Position numbers and translations under genes: made by a program. A stretch of 31,511 bases of DNA, from the NCBI GenBank assembly GCA_045128275.1, contig JBGVRH010000021.1:1-31511 (forward strand), written 5' to 3'. The notes under the pieces were generated by a model. It saw only the letters and a list, made by a program, of their open reading frames with translations. It had not been told where the DNA came from and ran no database searches. Each line of letters opens with the position of its first letter. Position 1 is the first letter of the stretch. This document shows positions 6,749-14,990 of this stretch, in pieces. The stretch comes from CAMEON01 sp045128275 (GTDB taxonomy: Bacteria; Bacillota; Clostridia; Oscillospirales; CAG-272).

Positions 6749-8275
6749 TCAGGTATCGGGTTGAGCCGACAGAACGATATCCGCCTTGGCGTAGGAATTG
6801 CCGCGGTAAACCTGAATCGTAATGGTTTCCCCCGCGTAGTACTCGTTGAGGATGCTGGACAGGTGGTTCATGGACGTGATCTCCTCCATGGTCCCCGTGT
6901 CCTTTCTTTTCGCGGCGGTGATGATCGACCCGACCACCAGCTTCGAGGCGGCATCCATACCGTCGGCAAAGCCCATGATGTAGATACCCGACACGTCGGG
7001 ATGGATCAGCTCGCTCTTATCGTAGTCCGCCAGCTCCTCCTCGGTGAGGCGCTTGACTCCCGTCTCGTTGGGGAGGTAATACTCCCCGCTGTCCACGTAA
7101 ACACCCGTGATGCCCAGCATGGGGCGCTTGTGATGGAGGGAGGAATTGATGTTGTCGGCGTTACCGAATTCCATGATGGCCTCCAGGATCTCCACCGCGC
7201 CGTCCGAGGGGATGGCAAAGCCGATGCCCTCGTAGCCGTCGGCCAGCTTCATGGAGACAACGCCTACGACCTCGCCCCGGGCGTTGACCAGGGGGCCGCC
7301 CGAGTTACCGGGGTTGACCATGGCATCGGTTTGAAGAAGGCGAAGCTTCTTCTCCAGCGTGCCGTCATCATCGTTGTAAATCTTGACCTCTCGATCCTTG
7401 TAGGAGATAATGCCCTTGGTGGTAGTCCAACCGAAGTCCGCGCCTGCGGGGGTGCCGATGGCGTAGACGGTCTGACCCACGTAGCAATCGTCGGAATGGG
7501 CAAAGGTAGCGGCGGGAAGACCAAAGCCATCCACCTTGATGACGGCCAGGTCGTCCATCTCGGAGGAGCCGACCAGCTCGGCGGACAGCACCGATCCGTC
7601 GTAGAAGGTGACCTTGATCTGGGTAGCGTCCTCGATGACGTGGTGGTTGGTGGCGATGTAGCCGTCGGCGGTCATGATAATGCCCGTGCCGGTACCGCCG
7701 CCGTTCTCGGTTCTGACCTCAATGACCACCACCGAGTGCTTGGCCTGCTCCACGGCGGCGATGGCCTGATCCTCGTCCTCGGTCTCTGTGATACCGGGGC
7801 GCAGGATACCCGACTGACCGTTACCGCCTCCGATCAGCAGAACGGCCAGGAGAAGGCCGAAGCTGATGAGGAAAACAGCGGTCATAACGGCGGCGTAGAC
7901 CACCACGCCCTTGCCCTTCCTGGGGGCATCGTGGGAGGCCTGGTCGGCGTAGCTCCAGCGGTAAGCGGTGGCAGGAGGTGCCACGGGGGTGACAACGGGG
8001 GCGGGCTCCTCGACGGGAGCAGTCTCCACGGTGGGAACAGTCTCCTCGACGGGAGCAGGCTCCTCGGTGGGAGCAGTCTCTTCGGTGGGAGCAGTCTCTT
8101 CGGCGGGAGCAGTCTCCTCCGTAGCGGCGGGTTCCTCTACGGTCTCGGTCTGTGCCACGGGGACAGGCTCGGCCAGGGGTACAGGCTCGGCTACGGGAAT
8201 GGCGCGCTCGGGGGTGGGCGTAATTCCCTCCTCGGGCTGCTCGGGGATGAGGTTGTTGTTCTCGAAATCGCTCAT
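6749..8275 (-). CDS. Membrane-anchored HtrA/DegP-like serine protease with PDZ domain
   Basis: Envelope quality-control protease, 508 residues. Residues 1-120 form a Pro/Glu/Thr-rich cytoplasmic tail with tandem EETAPT-type repeats (46-95). One membrane helix lies at 123-149. A trypsin-like domain carries His212 (TNHHVIE), Asp242 (MDDLAVIK) and Ser325 (NPGNSGGPL). A C-terminal PDZ-like region spans about 375-505. The ATG at 8275 overlaps the stop of the sensor kinase gene (ATGA), so the two are translationally coupled. The operon order regulator-kinase-protease fits a CssRS-HtrA-like secretion-stress response, though the signal here is not known. No convincing terminator is visible between its stop and the secG promoter. 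Confidence 0.94.
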   Translation of the reverse strand: MSDFENNNLIPEQPEEGITPTPERAIPVAEPVPLAEPVPVAQTETVEEPAATEETAPAEETAPTEETAPTEEPAPVEETVPTVETAPVEEPAPVVTPVAPPATAYRWSYADQASHDAPRKGKGVVVYAAVMTAVFLISFGLLLAVLLIGGGNGQSGILRPGITETEDEDQAIAAVEQAKHSVVVIEVRTENGGGTGTGIIMTADGYIATNHHVIEDATQIKVTFYDGSVLSAELVGSSEMDDLAVIKVDGFGLPAATFAHSDDCYVGQTVYAIGTPAGADFGWTTTKGIISYKDREVKIYNDDDGTLEKKLRLLQTDAMVNPGNSGGPLVNARGEVVGVVSMKLADGYEGIGFAIPSDGAVEILEAIMEFGNADNINSSLHHKRPMLGITGVYVDSGEYYLPNETGVKRLTEEELADYDKSELIHPDVSGIYIMGFADGMDAASKLVVGSIITAAKRKDTGTMEEITSMNHLSSILNEYYAGETITIQVYRGNSYAKADIVLSAQPDT

Positions 8276-9885
8276 GGATTTCCTCCTTGGATATGGATGG
8301 CGCGGCTCTTCTGAGAGGGGGGCTCGGTGCGCGCCAGGGTAAAGGTGAAGGTACAGCTGCGGCCGTATTCGCTCTCCACCGAGATGGTTTCGCCGTGGGC
8401 TTCAATGATGGTCTTGGAGATGAACATCCCCAGCCCCACCCCGGTCTTATCCAGGCCTCGGCTCTTATCGCTCTTGTAGAAGCGCTCAAAGACGAAGGGG
8501 ATATCCTCGGGGGGGATGCCCTGGCCCTCGTTGAAGACCTGCACCACGGCCTTGCGGTGGCGGTTCAGGTTCATCTCGGGAGCAGACCAGGTAAAGCTCA
8601 TGCGGAGCCTGCCTCCCTCGGAGGCGAACTTCACGGCGTTGTCGCAGATGTTGTAGAGGATCTGGTGGATGGCATCGCGGTCGGCCAGGACGTACATATT
8701 GTCCTCGTCGCACTCGAACTCCACGTCCAGCCGCTTGCCGTCGATCTTCTGCTCGAAGGAGATCAGGATCTCCCGACCCATCTCGCAGATGTCGAAGGGC
8801 TTCATATCGAACTTGCGATCCCCTGCCTGGAGGCGGGAAACGTCCAGAAGGGCGGTGACCAGGCGGGAGAGGCGGCGGACCTCGCCCGAAACCACCTTGA
8901 GGTAATGCTCCTGCTTCTCGGGCGGGATGACACCGTCCAGGATGCCGTCCACGAAGCCCGAAATGGTGGTCATGGGGGTACGGAGATCGTGGGAGACGCT
9001 GGCCACGAAGGAGTTGCGCATCCGCTCCAGGTTCTCCAGGGATTCGGCCATCTGATTGAAGGCCACCGCCAGCTGGGCGACCTCGTCCTTGCCGTGGACA
9101 CGGACACGGACGTCGTACTGCCCCACCATCATCCTCTTGGCGGCGCGGCTCATGTCACGCAGAGGGGCAACGGTGCGCTCTGTGATGAAGTAGATGGCGA
9201 TCAGAGCGGCCAAAAAGATCCAGAGAGCGGCCACCGTCACCGAGCGGATGGTGGTATTCATCAGAGTATTCCAGGTCTCGGCGGTGGAGACCACCAGGAC
9301 GTAGCCCACGCAGGTTTCCCCCTCGGTCGTCACGGGGAGGAGGTAGGCGTAGCTTCGGTCGTCGGTCAGGAGGGGGTGTTGCCACAGGAAGGCACCGCCC
9401 GTCTCGGTCTCGTCACGGGTCTCGGTGTAGGCGGTGGGGGAGGCACCCGTTGCGGGAGCCGTATCCTCGCCGCGCAGGGCATCCAGATCGTCGGAGGACA
9501 GGATGGGGGCGCCCACGGCGGGAGCAGTATCGGCGGATTTTCCCGTAGAGAAAATAAAGCCACCGCTTGCATCGGTGACGTAGACGGTCATATCTTCATA
9601 ATTGGTCATGATGGCGTCCAGGAGACGGTGGATATAGCCGCTCCCCTGAGGCTCCGTCGAAGTCCCCGTTTGGATAAAGTCATGAAAGTCCGCCGCGCCG
9701 CTCATGGCGTACATCTCCCCCAGGTTGTCGGCGCAGGAGGCGGCCACGCCCCGCATATCGCGCCTCCCCGCGCGGAGAGAGTAATTGGAGACCACGCTGT
9801 CCACGATGAAGAGGAGCAGCATGAAGCTCACCAGCAGCAGCACGACGAAGGTGATGACGTATTTGGCGAATACGCTTTTCAACAT
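8272..9885 (-). CDS. Two-component sensor histidine kinase
   Basis: Class I sensor kinase, 537 residues. TM1 is at about 8-30 and an extracytoplasmic sensing region at 33-212. TM2 lies at about 215-235, followed by a HAMP linker. The H-box is SVSHDLRTP with phospho-acceptor His299, the N-box is NICDNAVKF at about 412-420 and the G2 box is KTGVGLG at 480-486. The G1 box reads N-E-G-Q-G (452-456), with Asn where Asp is usual. The start ATG at 9885 has a poor SD, with AAAGGA 18 nt upstream, but no other in-frame start exists before a stop. The partner is the response regulator just upstream; the protease gene overlaps the 3' end. The ligand cannot be predicted. Confidence 0.95.
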   Translation of the reverse strand: MLKSVFAKYVITFVVLLLVSFMLLLFIVDSVVSNYSLRAGRRDMRGVAASCADNLGEMYAMSGAADFHDFIQTGTSTEPQGSGYIHRLLDAIMTNYEDMTVYVTDASGGFIFSTGKSADTAPAVGAPILSSDDLDALRGEDTAPATGASPTAYTETRDETETGGAFLWQHPLLTDDRSYAYLLPVTTEGETCVGYVLVVSTAETWNTLMNTTIRSVTVAALWIFLAALIAIYFITERTVAPLRDMSRAAKRMMVGQYDVRVRVHGKDEVAQLAVAFNQMAESLENLERMRNSFVASVSHDLRTPMTTISGFVDGILDGVIPPEKQEHYLKVVSGEVRRLSRLVTALLDVSRLQAGDRKFDMKPFDICEMGREILISFEQKIDGKRLDVEFECDEDNMYVLADRDAIHQILYNICDNAVKFASEGGRLRMSFTWSAPEMNLNRHRKAVVQVFNEGQGIPPEDIPFVFERFYKSDKSRGLDKTGVGLGMFISKTIIEAHGETISVESEYGRSCTFTFTLARTEPPSQKSRAIHIQGGNP

Positions 9886-9906
9886 AGTCGGCTTACGGTC
9901 ATTCCT

Positions 9907-9962
9907 TTCTGTCCGTCAAGAAGCGTTCAACGGACGCCCCTCGGAGGGGATGCCTCCGAGGG
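9907..9962. other. Hairpin pair between response regulator and sensor kinase
   Basis: In the 102-nt gap, CCCTCGGAGG (9938-9947) pairs perfectly with CCTCCGAGGG (9953-9962) over a 5-nt loop. A second 6-bp stem uses GTCCGT/ACGGAC at about 9911-9936. No T tract follows on the minus strand, so this is not a classic terminator. It could set the regulator:kinase ratio by transcript processing. Confidence 0.6.
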
Positions 9963-9987
9963 TGTTGTTTCGGATGTAAAGAGTGGA

Positions 9988-10680
9988 TCAGCTCAGAAGC
10001 TCGAACTTGTAGCCCACGCCCCAGACGGTCTTGAGGGTCCACTTGTCGGAGACACCCTCCAGCTTCTCGCGCAGACGCTTAACGTGGACGTCCACGGTAC
10101 GGGAGTCGCCCAGGTAGTCAAAGCCCCAGACCTTGTCCAGCAGGGCATCGCGGGTGAAAACGCGGTTGTAGTTGGAGGCCAGGAAGTAGAGCAGCTCCAG
10201 CTCCTTGGGGGGAATGTCAATGGAACGTCCCTTGAGCTTCAGCTCATACTTCAGCTTGCTGATCTCGATGTTATCAAAGCGGATAACCTCGTCGTCGTTC
10301 TGGCTGGTGTGCGCCTGGTAGCGACGCAGAACGGCCTTGACACGGGCGGACAGCTCCTTCATATCGAAGGGCTTAACCACGAAATCGTCGGCGCCCAGCT
10401 CCAGACCCAGAACCTTATCGAAGACCTCGCCCTTGGCGGTGACCATGATGATGGGCTTGGAGGAGATCTCACGGATCTCGCGGCAGACCTGCCAGCCGTC
10501 CTTCTTGGGGAGCATAATATCCAGGAGAACCAGGTCGGGCTCGTACATCTTGAAGTAGTTGATGCCCTCAGCGCCGTCAGTCACGGTCTTGACCTCATAG
10601 CCCTCGTTCTCAAAATACATCTTCAATAGGTCGCTGATATTGGGATCGTCGTCAACTACGAGAATTTTGGTATCCATCAT
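9988..10680 (-). CDS. OmpR/PhoB-family response regulator
   Basis: DNA-binding response regulator, 230 residues. The receiver domain (1-120) has acidic residues D10-D12, phospho-acceptor Asp54 (VLLDIMLP), Thr81 and Lys103 (VVKPF). The winged-helix C-terminal domain (about 130-228) carries IPPKELELLYFLASN and SRTVDVHVKRLREKL, typical of the OmpR/PhoB subfamily. Two ATG codons occur in tandem; the first (10680) follows AAGGAGG with a 10-nt spacing and is chosen. It is the first gene of a three-gene operon with the kinase and the HtrA protease. A consensus promoter with an adjoining palindrome lies about 140 nt upstream. Confidence 0.96.
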   Translation of the reverse strand: MMDTKILVVDDDPNISDLLKMYFENEGYEVKTVTDGAEGINYFKMYEPDLVLLDIMLPKKDGWQVCREIREISSKPIIMVTAKGEVFDKVLGLELGADDFVVKPFDMKELSARVKAVLRRYQAHTSQNDDEVIRFDNIEISKLKYELKLKGRSIDIPPKELELLYFLASNYNRVFTRDALLDKVWGFDYLGDSRTVDVHVKRLREKLEGVSDKWTLKTVWGVGYKFELLS

Positions 10681-10815
10681 AGGTGGTATTCCTCCTTATT
10701 TTTGACGCACTTATACGGTTACGATTCTATCATACTATATTCATGGGGTAGGCGTGTGAAGATTGTATGACGATTCCCCGAAACCTATAGTGAAATTACA
10801 ATTTTCGCATCTACC

Positions 10816-10844
10816 ATTATATCATACCCGAGGGGAATTGTAAA
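10816..10844 (-). promoter_or_regulatory. Sigma-A promoter of the regulator-kinase-protease operon
   Basis: On the minus strand TTTACA (10844-10839), a 17-nt spacer, then TATAAT (10821-10816). It gives a leader of roughly 130 nt before the response regulator. The -35 hexamer lies inside one arm of the inverted repeat at 10834-10873. Confidence 0.8.
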
Positions 10845-10873
10845 GAGTTTTTTGCAAAAAAGTTTACAATTCC
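10834..10873. promoter_or_regulatory. Inverted repeat overlapping the -35, possible operator
   Basis: GGAATTGTAAA (10834-10844) and TTTACAATTCC (10863-10873) are perfect 11-nt inverse complements, with an inner TTTTTT/AAAAAA pair. The left arm contains the -35 hexamer of the operon promoter. It may be an operator; an RNA hairpin role is unlikely because the -35 region is not transcribed from this promoter. Confidence 0.55.
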
Positions 10874-10909
10874 ATACAAAAAATGAATGATTTGTGTATT
10901 TTCACATGG

Positions 10910-10957
10910 AAAAGACGGTCGTCCGCTCCCCGTTTCATGGGAGGGCGGATGACCGTC
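10910..10957 (-). terminator. Rho-independent terminator closing the dprA-rsfS gene run
   Basis: A long stem with GACGGTC at 10914-10920 and GACCGTC at 10951-10957, extended by inner GC pairs (GTCCGC/GGCGGAT and TCCC/GGGA). On the minus strand it is followed by TTTT. It begins 6 nt past the rsfS stop. Confidence 0.85.
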
Positions 10958-10963
10958 TCGGAA

Positions 10964-11359
10964 TCAGAGATCTCCGTAGAGCTTGTCCAGGTTGTAGAAC
11001 TCGCGGGTGTCGCGGGTGAAGACGTGAACCATGATGTGGGCGTAGTCCAGCACCATCCAGGTGTTTCCGTCCCGACCCTCGGTGTGCAGAGGCTCGATGC
11101 CGCGGCGGGACATCTCGTACTCCACCTCGCCGCCCAGGGTCTGGACGTGGGTGTTGGAGGTACCGGTGGCCAGCACCATGTAGTCGCAGATGTCGGTCTT
11201 GCCGTTCATGTCGATGATCTTGATCTCACGGCCCCGCTTGTTGTCCAGGAACAGGGCAATGGCCTCGGCCAGCTCGGCGGGGGTTGCGCCCTCCAGGGGA
11301 GCGGGGGTAGTATCGGGGGCCTCCAGCTCGGAGGCGATGCGGTTCCTGAATTCAGTCAT
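10964..11359 (-). CDS. rsfS: Ribosomal silencing factor RsfS
   Basis: RsfS (Iojap/DUF143 family, formerly YbeB/YqeL) binds ribosomal protein L14 and blocks subunit joining when nutrients are short. The 131-residue protein has a 30-residue variable N-terminus and then the conserved core: DNKRGREIKIIDM, DYMVLATGTSNTHVQ, GNTWMVLDYAHIMVHVFT and a final YNLDKLYGDL. The ATG at 11359 follows AAAGGA (9 nt). The gene sits 21 nt after yqeK, and the nadD-yqeK-rsfS order is the standard Firmicutes arrangement. A terminator follows. Confidence 0.96.
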   Translation of the reverse strand: MTEFRNRIASELEAPDTTPAPLEGATPAELAEAIALFLDNKRGREIKIIDMNGKTDICDYMVLATGTSNTHVQTLGGEVEYEMSRRGIEPLHTEGRDGNTWMVLDYAHIMVHVFTRDTREFYNLDKLYGDL

Positions 11360-11380
11360 GATGGTATTTCCTTTCTCGGA

Positions 11381-12034
11381 TCATTTTCCGCACTCGGTCA
11401 GCTCCTCCAGAACCAACTGATTGCGGGCCAGGGCGGTGTCGGGGGAGATGACGGCTCCCTCGGCCAGAAGGGCTCGCATGGTCATATCGAAGGACATGAT
11501 GAGGGTGCGGCGGAGGTGGATACGGCGCTCGTCGGGATTCATTCGCTCGGGGTTTGCGCTCCAGAAGAAGGAACGGAGACGGACGCAGTCGGGGAACAGG
11601 CGGGACTCGTCGATGTAGTCCGCCAGGTAGAGCAGCTGCTCGGTGAGGGTCATGCCCTCGCGGCCCGTGGTATGCCAGCGGACGGCGTTCACCACCACCT
11701 CGCAGTTGAAGGCGGGGTAGTTGTCGGGGATCAGGAGAGCGGCGGTTCTGGCATGGAAGGTCTTGTGGGAGAAAACATCCCCCGGGGTGACAGGCTCACC
11801 CGCTTCCATAAGCAATCCCATCTGGGTGGGGATATCGTACTCCTTGGTGATATCGTGGAGGAGGGCGGCGGCGCGGAGGGCGGGGATCTCCTCGGGGCAG
11901 TAGAGAGTGGCCAGGCGGGTCACCATATCCTCCACGGCGGCGGTATGGTGGAAGCGCTTGGGGGACATCTGCTCCCGGACGGTCTCCCGCAGGGCGGTAA
12001 GGTCGGCTTCTCCGAAGGTGATAGCTTGGTTCAT
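11381..12034 (-). CDS. yqeK: HD-domain hydrolase YqeK (Ap4A hydrolase type)
   Basis: YqeK family members are HD-domain enzymes that split diadenosine tetraphosphate symmetrically. The 217-residue protein shows the metal ligands: RFHH (27-30), LLHDITKE with His60-Asp61, a HKTFHA region at about 90-95 and WH at about 120. The C-terminal 25 residues extend past the usual family end. The start at 12034 has an AGGA six nt upstream. It lies between nadD and rsfS, as in many Firmicutes. A small GC hairpin (cgggg/ccccg) occupies the gap to nadD. Confidence 0.92.
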   Translation of the reverse strand: MNQAITFGEADLTALRETVREQMSPKRFHHTAAVEDMVTRLATLYCPEEIPALRAAALLHDITKEYDIPTQMGLLMEAGEPVTPGDVFSHKTFHARTAALLIPDNYPAFNCEVVVNAVRWHTTGREGMTLTEQLLYLADYIDESRLFPDCVRLRSFFWSANPERMNPDERRIHLRRTLIMSFDMTMRALLAEGAVISPDTALARNQLVLEELTECGK

Positions 12035-12067
12035 AGTATATCCTATTCTCGGGGAAAATACCCCGTT

Positions 12068-12673
12068 TCAGGCGTTGCGATACAGGTTATGCTCGCGGAT
12101 GTAAGCGGCGACGGCGGGGGGGACAGCACCCTCGATGGGAAAGCCGTCAGCCACGGCGGCGCGGACGTCGGTGGAGGAGATCAGGATGGGGGGAGCCATG
12201 ATGCGGCGCACCACCTTCCCGTATTTCTCTTGGTAGGACTTGATCTTTTCCACGATGGCACCGTCCAGAGTCCCGTCCTCCTCGCGGCGGATGTAGACGG
12301 GGTAGCAGAGGCGGAAGATCTCCTCGGGCTCCCGCCACTTATCCAGGGTCAGGAGCATATCGGTGCCCATGAGGAGGAAGAGGCGGCCGTCGGGATCGTA
12401 CAGCTCGCGGAGGGTATCCACGGTGTAGCTCTTCCCTTCCCGTCTCATTTCCAGGTCGCTGACGATCACCCCCTCCACGCCTTCAAAGGCCAGGCGGCAC
12501 ATCTCCAGGCGATCCTTAGGGGTGGCATCCCCCTTCATGGTCTTGTGGGGGGTGAGCCCCGTGGGGATGATATAGAGGATATCCAGCCACATCTGCTCCA
12601 TGAACGCCTTGGCGGCGGCTACGTGGCCATTGTGGACGGGGGAAAAGGTGCCCCCGTAAATGCCGACCCGCAT
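12068..12673 (-). CDS. nadD: Nicotinate-nucleotide adenylyltransferase
   Basis: NadD makes deamido-NAD from nicotinate mononucleotide and ATP, the step shared by de novo and salvage NAD synthesis. The protein has 201 residues. The nucleotidyltransferase motif is GGTFSPVHNGH (7-17, the GxFxPxHxGH pattern), and the C-terminal ISSTDVR matches the (I/V)SSTxIR motif. PTGLTPHK and LLMGTDMLLTLDKW fit the substrate-binding segments. Its ATG overlaps the yhbY stop by one base (TAATG), implying coupling. Confidence 0.96.
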   Translation of the reverse strand: MRVGIYGGTFSPVHNGHVAAAKAFMEQMWLDILYIIPTGLTPHKTMKGDATPKDRLEMCRLAFEGVEGVIVSDLEMRREGKSYTVDTLRELYDPDGRLFLLMGTDMLLTLDKWREPEEIFRLCYPVYIRREEDGTLDGAIVEKIKSYQEKYGKVVRRIMAPPILISSTDVRAAVADGFPIEGAVPPAVAAYIREHNLYRNA

Positions 12674-12996
12674 TACAGCTCGATGTGGCGCTTCCCGTTG
12701 AGGGAGCGGCGGTAGAGGATGATCTTGCGGCCGATGACGCCCACCACGGTGGCGTTCAGGGCATCGGCAATGCCCTCGGCGGCCTCACGGGGGGTATACT
12801 CGGAGGTCTCCAGCACCGAGATCTTGATGAGCTCGCGGGCCTCCAGGGCATCGTCAATACCCGTCAGGAAGTTCTCGGTGACACCGCCCTTACCGATCTG
12901 GGTCACGGGGGACATGGTGGAGGCCATGGAGCGGAGCTTGGCGCGCTGGCCCGAGGTGATCACGGGAGCGGCGGGGTAGATTCTTTCGTTGTTCAT
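12673..12996 (-). CDS. yhbY: YhbY-family ribosome-associated RNA-binding protein
   Basis: A 107-residue CRS1/YhbY (CRM) domain protein. The conserved order is TSGQRAKLRSMA, PVTQIGKGGVTENFL (the GxxG loop), ALEARELIKISV and VVGVIGRKIILYRRS. Family members bind 50S precursors. The ATG at 12996 follows GGAGATAAC. It is coupled to nadD by a 1-nt overlap and lies 24 nt after rdgB. Confidence 0.95.
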   Translation of the reverse strand: MNNERIYPAAPVITSGQRAKLRSMASTMSPVTQIGKGGVTENFLTGIDDALEARELIKISVLETSEYTPREAAEGIADALNATVVGVIGRKIILYRRSLNGKRHIEL

Positions 12997-13020
12997 GTTA
13001 TCTCCAATTATCTTTGCGTA

Positions 13021-13620
13021 TCAGTTGTTTTTCAGTTTCTCCGCCAGCTTGGCAATGGCCTTACCGCGGTGGCTGATGGCGTTCTTTTCCTCGGCGGACA
13101 GCTCCGAGAAGGTCTTGCCGAAGGGGGCGTAGTAGAAGTAGGGATCGTAGCCGAAGCCTCCCTCGCCCCGGGCCTCGTCGATGATGAGGCCTTCGGTCTC
13201 CCCCCGCACCGTGAGCTCACGGCCGTCGGGGTAGACCAGGGCGATACAGCACACGAAGCGGGCGGTGCGCTCGTTTGCGGGAATATGAGCCAGGTTCTTC
13301 AGCAGAAGGGCGTTGTTAGCGGCATCGTCGCCGTGTCCTCCCGCGTAGCGGGCAGAGTAGACACCGGGGGCACCGTTCAGTGCGTCTACCGACAGACCGG
13401 AATCGTCGGCAATGGCGGCGTAACGGTTCCCTCCCGCCTCCACGGCAGTGCGGGCCTTAGTGAGGGCATTCTCCTCGTAGGTCTCACCGTTCTCCTCAAT
13501 GTCACCGACGTAGCCCACGTCATCCAGGGAGAGGATGTGGATACCGGGGAAATGGGTGGCCAGAATGGCCTCCACTTCGCGGATTTTCTTTTTGTTTCGT
13601 GAAGCAAGAATGAGTTCCAT
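13021..13620 (-). CDS. rdgB: XTP/dITP diphosphatase (RdgB/HAM1)
   Basis: House-cleaning pyrophosphatase that removes non-canonical purine triphosphates (dITP, XTP) before they enter DNA or RNA. It has 199 residues. Family motifs visible are ASRNKKK (6-12), ENGETYEENALTKA, IADDSGLSVDALNGAPGVYSAR split around residue 75, GEGGFGYDPYF and ISHRGKA near the C-terminus. The ATG at 13620 has AAAGGA upstream. The gene follows ftsY by 50 nt, with a weak GGCGC/GCGCC hairpin in the gap. Confidence 0.97.
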   Translation of the reverse strand: MELILASRNKKKIREVEAILATHFPGIHILSLDDVGYVGDIEENGETYEENALTKARTAVEAGGNRYAAIADDSGLSVDALNGAPGVYSARYAGGHGDDAANNALLLKNLAHIPANERTARFVCCIALVYPDGRELTVRGETEGLIIDEARGEGGFGYDPYFYYAPFGKTFSELSAEEKNAISHRGKAIAKLAEKLKNN

Positions 13621-13670
13621 ATTTCTGATCCTTTTTCAAAAGTAGGGGGACGGCGCGGAATCTTTGCGCC

Positions 13671-14990
13671 TTACTCCCCAAACAGAGCCGAGACGAAATC
13701 CTCGGCATCGAATTCCTGCATATCGTCGATCTTCTCACCCACGCCGATGAACTTCACGGGGATGCCCAGCTCGCGCTTGATGGAGATGATGATACCGCCC
13801 TTGGCGGTGCCGTCCAGCTTGTTCAGGGTGATACCCGTGATCTTGGCGGCCTGGCTGAACTCCTTGGCCTGGGACACGGCGTTCTGACCCGTGGTAGCAT
13901 CCAGCACCAGAAGGGTCTCGCGGCAGGCACCGGGCAGCTCACGGTCGATGACGCGGTCGATCTTGGCCAGCTCGTTCATGAGGTTCTTCTTGTTCTGGAG
14001 GCGGCCTGCGGTGTCGATGATCAGCACGTCGGCCTGCTTCTTCTTGGCGGCGGCGATGGCATCAAAGACCACGGCGGCGGGGTCACTGCCCTCGTTCTGG
14101 CGCACCATGTCCACACGGGCGCGCTCACACCACACGGCCAGCTGGTCGATGGCGGCGGCGCGGAAGGTATCGGCGGCGGCCACCACCACCTTCTTGCCCT
14201 GGAGGCGGAGGCGCTTGGAGATCTTACCGATGGAGGTGGTCTTACCCGCGCCGTTGACACCGATGACCAGCAGGACGCTGGGGGTGGTGGTGAGGGTCAG
14301 GGGCTGGGACTCTCCGATCATGTCGGTCATGATCTCGCGGAGGGCGGTCATGACCTGCTCCTTCTCCTTGAGACGGCCGTCCTTGATGCGCTCGCGAAGC
14401 TCGTCCATGATCTCCTCGGTGGCGGTAAAGCCCACGTCGGCCGAGATCAGGATCTCCTCCAGCTCCTCCAAAAGATCCTCGTCCACCTTGGTGAAGGCCT
14501 TCAAGAGGCTGTCCACGGGGGCGAAGATGGCGTTACGGGTCTTGGTCAGGCCCGACTTGAGGCGGCCCCAGAAGGACTGCTTGGTGGCGGTCTCCTCGAT
14601 CTCCTCCTCGGCGGGTTCCTCTGACGCAGGCTCCTCGGCAACAGGCTCTTCCACGGGGGTCTCTTCGGAAGTCCCTTCGGGAGTCTCCTCGATGATCTCC
14701 TCGGTTGCAGGCTCCTCAACGGGAGTCTCCTCTGCGGTCTCCTCTACGGTTTCCTCTACGGTCTCCTCTACGGGTTCCTCAACGGGAGTCTCCTCGGCGG
14801 TCTCCTCAATCTCGGTTTCCTCTGCGGGGATCTCGGTCTCGGCAGGCTCCTCCCCGTTCAAGAGGGCAGCCTCAGCGGCCTCGGCGGCGGCTTCCTCCTC
14901 CGCAGTCAAGCCCTCCTCTTCTTCGGAAACGGCTTCCTTTGCGGGGGTATTATCCTTTTTCTTTCCAAATAGTTTAGCTAAAAAGGCCAT
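13671..14990 (-). CDS. ftsY: Signal recognition particle receptor FtsY
   Basis: FtsY is the SRP receptor GTPase that delivers ribosome-nascent chains to SecYEG. The product has 439 residues. Residues 1-18 are a basic membrane-contacting start (AKLFGKKK), and residues 19-137 are an acidic, low-complexity A domain of EETPVEEP-like repeats. The N and G domains follow: G1 is GVNGAGKTT (244-252), then DTFRAAA (274-280), DTAGR (326-330) and NKLDGTAKGG (390-399). The ATG at 14990 follows AAGGAG with a 10-nt spacing. It overlaps the smc 3' end by 17 nt, so the two genes are tightly linked. A start nine codons earlier is possible but less likely. Confidence 0.96.
   Translation of the reverse strand: MAFLAKLFGKKKDNTPAKEAVSEEEEGLTAEEEAAAEAAEAALLNGEEPAETEIPAEETEIEETAEETPVEEPVEETVEETVEETAEETPVEEPATEEIIEETPEGTSEETPVEEPVAEEPASEEPAEEEIEETATKQSFWGRLKSGLTKTRNAIFAPVDSLLKAFTKVDEDLLEELEEILISADVGFTATEEIMDELRERIKDGRLKEKEQVMTALREIMTDMIGESQPLTLTTTPSVLLVIGVNGAGKTTSIGKISKRLRLQGKKVVVAAADTFRAAAIDQLAVWCERARVDMVRQNEGSDPAAVVFDAIAAAKKKQADVLIIDTAGRLQNKKNLMNELAKIDRVIDRELPGACRETLLVLDATTGQNAVSQAKEFSQAAKITGITLNKLDGTAKGGIIISIKRELGIPVKFIGVGEKIDDMQEFDAEDFVSALFGE

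Noticed and set aside
8518..8532. Sensor kinase inactive because the G1 box has Asn instead of Asp
   Set aside because: N-x-G-x-G occurs in other kinases as far as I know, and the other boxes are intact, so loss of activity is not supported.
9885..9916. Seven-codon upstream ORF overlapping the kinase start as a leader peptide
   Set aside because: Its AAAGGA lies immediately against the ATG, too close for normal initiation; the overlap is probably chance.
8287..10629. Plus-strand open frame of 780 codons opposite the sensor kinase and regulator
   Set aside because: Antisense shadow; the minus-strand genes have complete H, N, G and receiver motifs.
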